From Gemmatimonadota bacterium (GTDB taxonomy: Bacteria; Gemmatimonadota; Gemmatimonadetes; Gemmatimonadales; GWC2-71-9), in NCBI GenBank assembly GCA_025361465.1, contig JANYAG010000256.1:1-15553 (forward strand): 15,553 nt of DNA, in the 5' to 3' direction. A program made the position numbers and the translations under genes. The notes beneath the pieces were generated by a model. That model made no database searches and was not told where the DNA came from. It saw only the letters and a list, made by a program, of their open reading frames with translations. Positions 11,810-15,553 of the stretch are shown here, in pieces (position 1 is the stretch's first letter; the number at the start of each line of letters is the position of its first letter).

Positions 11810-14215
11810 CTACTTCCGCGCAACCGGCTGTCCCAGCCCCAGCATGTTGGCGAAGAGGCGCCACGCCCCCGGCACCGTGGCCGGCAGTTGCCGATGCAAC
11901 GCAAGTCCGGTGTACACCGCGGTGCCCTTGCCAACCTTCGCCACCAGCAGGCCGCCGTCGAGCGGTCTTTCACCGGGGTCGTGCATCGAGAAGATCGCCG
12001 TCCAGGCGGGATCGTACGTCGGCGGATAGTCGAGGCCGCGTTCCTGCACCCAGCCGTCGAAATCCGCGGCCCCGATCAGATTGGGCCATTGGACGACCTG
12101 GTGTGACTTCGCGAGGATCGTGACCGCAGCCGTTTCATCGGTCACGCGGCTCTGGGCGGCCGGCACCAGCGTGAAGGGCCGCGGCGGAAAGCCGCCGCGC
12201 ACATAGGGCAACTGCTGGTACTGGATGATCAAGGTGCCGCCCGCGTCGAGCCAGCGCATCAGGCGGGGATGCGCCCGCACCAGCGATTCGTCCGCTTCGT
12301 AGGCCCGGGGACCAATCACGATCACCTTGAACCGATCCAGCGGCCCGCGCTCGAGCGCCTCACCGGTGAGCAACGTCACCGGCAACCCGGTATTGCTCAT
12401 CGCTTCGGGCACCAGGTCACCGCCGCCGCGGATGTATCCGATCGCCGAGAGCTTCGGGAAGTTCACGTCCGCGACAACGACCGTGGTCGTCGCCCGGGTG
12501 GCAATGTTGCGCGGCGTGATTCCGGGATAGCGGATCCTGGTGATGCCGGTGGCCAGCGAGTCCTTCCCCGACATCACCAGGGCCGTGACACGATACTCGC
12601 CGTTGGCCACGCCGACCGGGGCGACGACGCTGAACTGGACGCGCGCTTGCTCGCCCTCGCGGGCAAAGTGAATGTCCTGCCCCGGACTCGAGGTCCAGCC
12701 CGTCGGCACCACCAGCGACACCTGCACCGTCCCGGTGTCCCGCGCCAGGTGCTCCAGCGACACGGTGAACGGATGCCGGGCGGTCTTGCGGGGCCAGAGC
12801 AGCCGGTCGGGTGACAATGCCACCGCGACGCGCGGAACGATTTCCACCGGGCGCCGCAATTCCCCCTGCACGGGGTCGAGGAATCGGCCCTGCACCTCAC
12901 GACGGACGACGGCCGCATTGCCGGCTCCGGTGACGAGCCGGAATTCCGCCATGACCGGCTGCTCGAACGGCTCGCCCCACACGGCCGGGTCGCCACTCCA
13001 GCGATACATGCCGGCAGTCCGGTCCCGTTCGAGGAAGTACGGGGAATCGGGACGGGCGTCTTGCTGGACCGTCAATGCCTGGCGGCAGGTGAACACGGTT
13101 CCTGCGGCGACCGTTACCTGGCTCTTCGCGCACGGTGCATCCGCGATGGCGAACCCGTCGTGGGGCATCACCGTGGCCAGCATCACGCTGACCGGGTCCT
13201 TGCCCGCATTCCACACCGTGAGGGTCACCGCGAGCACTTGCCCTGGCGAGACTTCATCATCATCGGTCGTGGCGTCGGCGACGACCGAGTGCTCGATCAG
13301 TTGCACCTCCGCCTGGTGCGGATCATTCACGGGGGGTGCTTCCACTGGAACACCGGCGAACAGGGAATCGTCGGAGCCGGTGATCGTCGCGATATGTTCA
13401 ACCAGGCCGATCCGGGTCTGCGACGGCCCGAGGTCTTCCAGCCGGCCCTGATTCTGTGACCGATGCTGTGCCCGACTACGGACGGCGAGCTGGTGAAATG
13501 AGAGCCCGGTGGCCGGATCGATCTTCCCACCGTCGAACGACAGCGTCACCGGCGCAGCGGAGAAGCGAGCGGACCGGTAGAATTTCGCCGGCTGCCAGGG
13601 GTCAAGCCCCTCCTCCCGCTTGAGCTCCGCGTACCGGGCCGGATCGCCGGCCGCATGGTACGCCTCGAGCGCCAGCACCCCCGAGGTCTGGTGATGGCCA
13701 TGCCCGTCCGCCGGGGTCCCCGACCAGACGGAGATGATCACCTGGGGCCGGAAGCGCCGGATGATCCGCACCATGTCCTTGACGATCGAGTCTCGCTGCC
13801 AGAAGCGCAGCGTCTCGTCCAGCGTCTTGGAGAAACCGAAATCGTAGGCCCGGGTGAAGAACTGCCGGCCACCGTCAATGCGTCGTGCGGTGGCGAGTTC
13901 CTCGGTGCGCAGCACACCAAGCGCCTCGCCGAGTTCCGCGCCGATCAGATTTTGTCCGCCATCGCCCCGCGTGAGGGAGAGATAGCCGGCGTCGATCCCC
14001 TGCCCCCGGGCGAGGATCGCCAGCAACTCGGTGTCTTCATCATCGGGATGCGCACCGATCATCAGGGCTCGGCGCCAGTTCCCCTCAAGGCGACGCTCCT
14101 GCAGGAGGCGGACAGCGCCCCCGGTCCCCGCGCCGCCGGTCTGGGCCACCGCTGGCAACGTGGCCGCCGCCGCGAGGAGTACCGCGGCCAAGGATGCACG
14201 AATCGAAGGGGTCAT
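11810..14215 (-). CDS. Secreted PIG-L (LmbE-like) deacetylase, multidomain
   Basis: PIG-L/LmbE-fold enzymes are zinc-dependent N-deacetylases acting on N-acetylglucosamine-type groups. The 801-residue protein has a Sec signal peptide (hydrophobic 8-20, cleavage likely after AVA at 24). The PIG-L domain follows with AHPDDED at 55-61 (zinc and catalytic Asp), TRGDGGQN at 82-89 and DGHGHHQTSG at 170-179 supplying further His ligands, then HRSQNQGRLE near 251-260. Residues about 300-560 are beta-rich and resemble NEW3/Ig-like adhesion modules. Residues about 575-795 look like a class-I glutaminase/ThuA-like alpha/beta domain (VIVIGPRAYE, LMRWLDAGGTLIIQYQQ), without a recognisable catalytic triad. 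The start ATG overlaps the TGA of the small membrane protein (ATGA). The glycan or small-molecule substrate is unknown; periplasmic or extracellular glycan processing is an inference. Confidence 0.9.
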   Translation of the reverse strand: MTPSIRASLAAVLLAAAATLPAVAQTGGAGTGGAVRLLQERRLEGNWRRALMIGAHPDDEDTELLAILARGQGIDAGYLSLTRGDGGQNLIGAELGEALGVLRTEELATARRIDGGRQFFTRAYDFGFSKTLDETLRFWQRDSIVKDMVRIIRRFRPQVIISVWSGTPADGHGHHQTSGVLALEAYHAAGDPARYAELKREEGLDPWQPAKFYRSARFSAAPVTLSFDGGKIDPATGLSFHQLAVRSRAQHRSQNQGRLEDLGPSQTRIGLVEHIATITGSDDSLFAGVPVEAPPVNDPHQAEVQLIEHSVVADATTDDDEVSPGQVLAVTLTVWNAGKDPVSVMLATVMPHDGFAIADAPCAKSQVTVAAGTVFTCRQALTVQQDARPDSPYFLERDRTAGMYRWSGDPAVWGEPFEQPVMAEFRLVTGAGNAAVVRREVQGRFLDPVQGELRRPVEIVPRVAVALSPDRLLWPRKTARHPFTVSLEHLARDTGTVQVSLVVPTGWTSSPGQDIHFAREGEQARVQFSVVAPVGVANGEYRVTALVMSGKDSLATGITRIRYPGITPRNIATRATTTVVVADVNFPKLSAIGYIRGGGDLVPEAMSNTGLPVTLLTGEALERGPLDRFKVIVIGPRAYEADESLVRAHPRLMRWLDAGGTLIIQYQQLPYVRGGFPPRPFTLVPAAQSRVTDETAAVTILAKSHQVVQWPNLIGAADFDGWVQERGLDYPPTYDPAWTAIFSMHDPGERPLDGGLLVAKVGKGTAVYTGLALHRQLPATVPGAWRLFANMLGLGQPVARK

Positions 14216-14511
14216 GGCGTACTGTCGGCTGGGGGTGTCTCAGGTGGCTTGCGATCCCGGCCCACCGTGAAGGCGAGGATGAAGGCGATCAGGGCGGCCA
14301 GGAGCAGCGTTTCGCCGGCGCCGCCGCCGGTGTGATACAGCAGCAGCAGCATGCCGACCGAGACACAGATCGTTCCGATGCCGCGGAGCACCTCTTCGAG
14401 GTTGCGCCACTTGGTCTGCAACCCCCAGTGGATCGCCCCAGCCAGCCCGAACACACCGAGCGCCAGAATCCCGAACCAGATCCAGATCCAGTAGCGCCGG
14501 CCAACGAGCAT
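14212..14511 (-). CDS. Small three-helix membrane protein of unknown function
   Basis: I do not recognise this family. From ATG 14511 the product is 99 residues: MLVGRRYW, then hydrophobic segments at about 8-29 (Trp-rich), 43-61 and 67-85, then a polar tail of about 13 residues rich in Pro and charged residues. A GTG at 14556 in the same frame would add 15 Ser/Pro-rich residues (114 in total). Neither start has a good ribosome site, and I prefer the ATG because the first helix follows it directly. The stop overlaps the PIG-L start (ATGA), so the two are translationally coupled and the protein could assist the secreted deacetylase. That is only an inference from position. Confidence 0.7.
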   Translation of the reverse strand: MLVGRRYWIWIWFGILALGVFGLAGAIHWGLQTKWRNLEEVLRGIGTICVSVGMLLLLYHTGGGAGETLLLAALIAFILAFTVGRDRKPPETPPADSTP

Positions 14512-14604
14512 CAGGCCACTCGGGAGAGAGGAAGGAAAGGGGGACGGCGCGTGCACTGCTGACGACAGAAACGGTAGCCATCGAGGGCACCCCGGCCAAG
14601 GGGG

Positions 14605-14931
14605 TCAGCCATTTGAGCCAAGGCACTCCAGGCACGGGCAATGTTCCCGAAGCCAGCGGAAGGTGTAGATCCCGGTGCCATGTCCGTCACTCCAGCGAAC
14701 CCGCAGCCCGTAGCCCCCGACCAGCTCCAGCTGGGAGGCCCGGACGTCCGGCGGGACCGTGGCCGGATCCAGGATCGGCCGCTGGCTCATCTCGTCCACG
14801 CAGCCCGCACACGGACACGCCAGCCGCAGGGGGCGCGCGGCGTATTGGGCGAGGTGGCCGGCCCCGTCCCAATCGATCTCCAGGCCGTCTTCAAGTCGCC
14901 GAATCCGGCGCGGTGCCACGTTGTCGGCCAC
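14605..14931 (-). CDS. DUF971 protein (gamma-butyrobetaine hydroxylase N-terminal-like domain), six-cysteine
   Basis: The 108-residue protein is a stand-alone DUF971/GBBH-like N-terminal domain. It has the N-terminal RRIRRLEDGLEIDWDG, then RPLRLACPCAGCVDEM, then RWSDGHGTGIYTFRWLREHCPCLECLG, matching the family outline. Two CPCxxC motifs (C39, C41, C44 and C98, C100, C103) could bind zinc or an iron-sulfur cluster. DUF971 domains are found fused to Mrp/ApbC-type iron-sulfur carriers in some bacteria, and here the gene is divergent from aconitase, an iron-sulfur enzyme. A role in cluster assembly is therefore a reasonable but unproven guess. The start is GTG 14931, preceded at 4 nt by a strong GGAGG. 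It heads the long minus-strand run toward infA. Confidence 0.88.
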   Translation of the reverse strand: MADNVAPRRIRRLEDGLEIDWDGAGHLAQYAARPLRLACPCAGCVDEMSQRPILDPATVPPDVRASQLELVGGYGLRVRWSDGHGTGIYTFRWLREHCPCLECLGSNG

Positions 14932-14952
14932 GGCCCCTCCGGTCAGGTTAAT

Positions 14953-14980
14953 TTGTGGGCTGTACTGCGAATCTTATCCT
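14953..14980 (+). promoter_or_regulatory. Putative promoter of acnA
   Basis: A TTGTGG hexamer (14953-14958) and TATCCT (14975-14980) are separated by 16 nt, an acceptable sigma-70-type pair. The expected start point would be about 7 nt before the acnA ATG at 14995, giving a nearly leaderless message, which agrees with the absence of a Shine-Dalgarno sequence. The region between acnA and divergent DUF971 is only 63 nt. Confidence 0.4.
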
Positions 14981-14994
14981 GAGACTGCCACAAT

Positions 14995-15553
14995 ATGACC
15001 GCTGCCGATCCGTTCCTCTCCCACGCGACCCTTGAGGTCGCTGGCCGCCGCGCCCGCTACTACTCCCTCGAAGCGCTCGCCCGTGCCGGCGTCGGCCACC
15101 TCGATCGCCTGCCGTTTTCGATCCGGGTACTGCTCGAAAATGCACTGCGAAACCTCGGGGCGGGTTTCGTCACCGAGGAGCACGTCCGGACCCTCGCCAA
15201 CTGGACCCCGGCCACGGCAGGCAAGGAAATCCCCTTCCTGCCGGCCCGGGTGGTCCTCCAGGACTTCACCGGCGTGCCCTGTGTGGTCGACCTCGCGGCC
15301 ATGCGCGACGCGATGGCCCGCATGGCAGGCGATCCGTCCCGCATCAACCCGGTGGTCCCCTGCGACCTGGTCATCGATCACTCGGTGCAGGTGGACCAGT
15401 ACGGCACCGCCGAGGCGTTCAAGTACAACGTCGCGCTGGAGTTTGAGCGGAACACCGAGCGATACCAGCTGCTCAAGTTCGCGCAGCGCGCCTTCAAAAA
15501 CTTTCGCGTGGTGCCACCGGGCACCGGCATCGTGCACCAGGTGAACCTCGAGT
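14995..15553 (+). CDS. acnA: Aconitate hydratase AcnA, N-terminal part (runs off window)
   Basis: AcnA interconverts citrate and isocitrate in the TCA cycle using a [4Fe-4S] cluster. Only the first 186 residues of an expected 900 or so are present. They match the family closely: LPFSIRVLLENALRN (39-53), EIPFLPARVVLQDFTGVPCVVDLAAMRDAM (78-107), DPSRINPVVPCDLVIDHSVQVD (113-134), LEFERNTERYQLLKFAQRAFKNF and VPPGTGIVHQVNLE (173-186). QDFTG and DHS include residues that line the active site. The cluster-ligating cysteines lie beyond the right edge. ATG 14995 fits the family's usual start distance, though no ribosome binding site is present. It is divergent from the DUF971 gene. Confidence 0.95.
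   Translation, partial: MTAADPFLSHATLEVAGRRARYYSLEALARAGVGHLDRLPFSIRVLLENALRNLGAGFVTEEHVRTLANWTPATAGKEIPFLPARVVLQDFTGVPCVVDLAAMRDAMARMAGDPSRINPVVPCDLVIDHSVQVDQYGTAEAFKYNVALEFERNTERYQLLKFAQRAFKNFRVVPPGTGIVHQVNLE

Noticed and set aside
11810..11973. Upstream extension of the solute-binding protein into the PIG-L gene
   Set aside because: The 69 extra residues are Arg/Cys-rich, overlap a conserved C-terminus on the same strand in another frame, and would bury the signal peptide and lipobox.
1..15553. tRNA or rRNA genes, CRISPR arrays, insertion sequences, phage genes
   Set aside because: No cloverleaf-like sequence, regularly spaced repeat array, transposase or phage structural protein was recognised on either strand by reading; no search tool was available.

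Overview
The window is high-GC, gene-dense bacterial chromosome with ordinary housekeeping genes (queC, queE, infA, acnA) and no phage, IS, CRISPR or RNA genes that I can see. The gene set (a cytosolic Ser/Thr kinase, a long secreted PIG-L protein, a short DUF971 protein, monomeric aconitase, a di-heme cytochrome c peroxidase) and a repeat of the 'GTCATYCTGAGCG' type fit an environmental Gram-negative, possibly Gemmatimonadota. That placement is an inference from gene content, not a phylogenetic result.

Left part (1-4648). A di-heme cytochrome c peroxidase gene runs leftwards off the window edge. It is interrupted by an in-frame TAG at 268..266, with the two heme motifs on opposite sides of the stop. 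Divergent from it is a rightward run: queC and queE (7-deazaguanine / preQ0 synthesis), a RelA/SpoT-like HD protein that has lost key catalytic residues, and a 581-aa protein with an N-terminal pseudokinase joined to a C-terminal active kinase. The HD gene starts 7 nt after queE. The kinase follows 38 nt later and appears to have its own leaderless-type promoter.

Middle (4649-11809). The rightward run converges on infA at 4649-4743, a region with a strong hairpin flanked by inverted arrays of a GA-rich heptamer. Leftward from here to 14931 every gene is on the minus strand. In transcription order a tightly overlapped group comprises a lipoprotein solute-binding protein, an ABC ATPase, a fused two-domain ABC permease, an MFS efflux-type transporter, an M3 oligoendopeptidase F and then infA. 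Start/stop overlaps (GTGA, TGATG, ATGA) link the first four.

Right part (11810-15553). Upstream on the same strand are DUF971, a small three-helix membrane protein and an 801-aa secreted PIG-L deacetylase-like protein. The PIG-L/solute-binding-protein gap is filled by a palindromic dispersed-type repeat that also encodes the start of the lipoprotein's signal peptide. Divergent from DUF971 is the 5' part of acnA, cut off by the right edge.

The observations that most deserve follow-up are the pseudokinase-kinase protein beside a degenerate (p)ppGpp-hydrolase-like protein, the amber stop in the peroxidase, and the small repeated elements.
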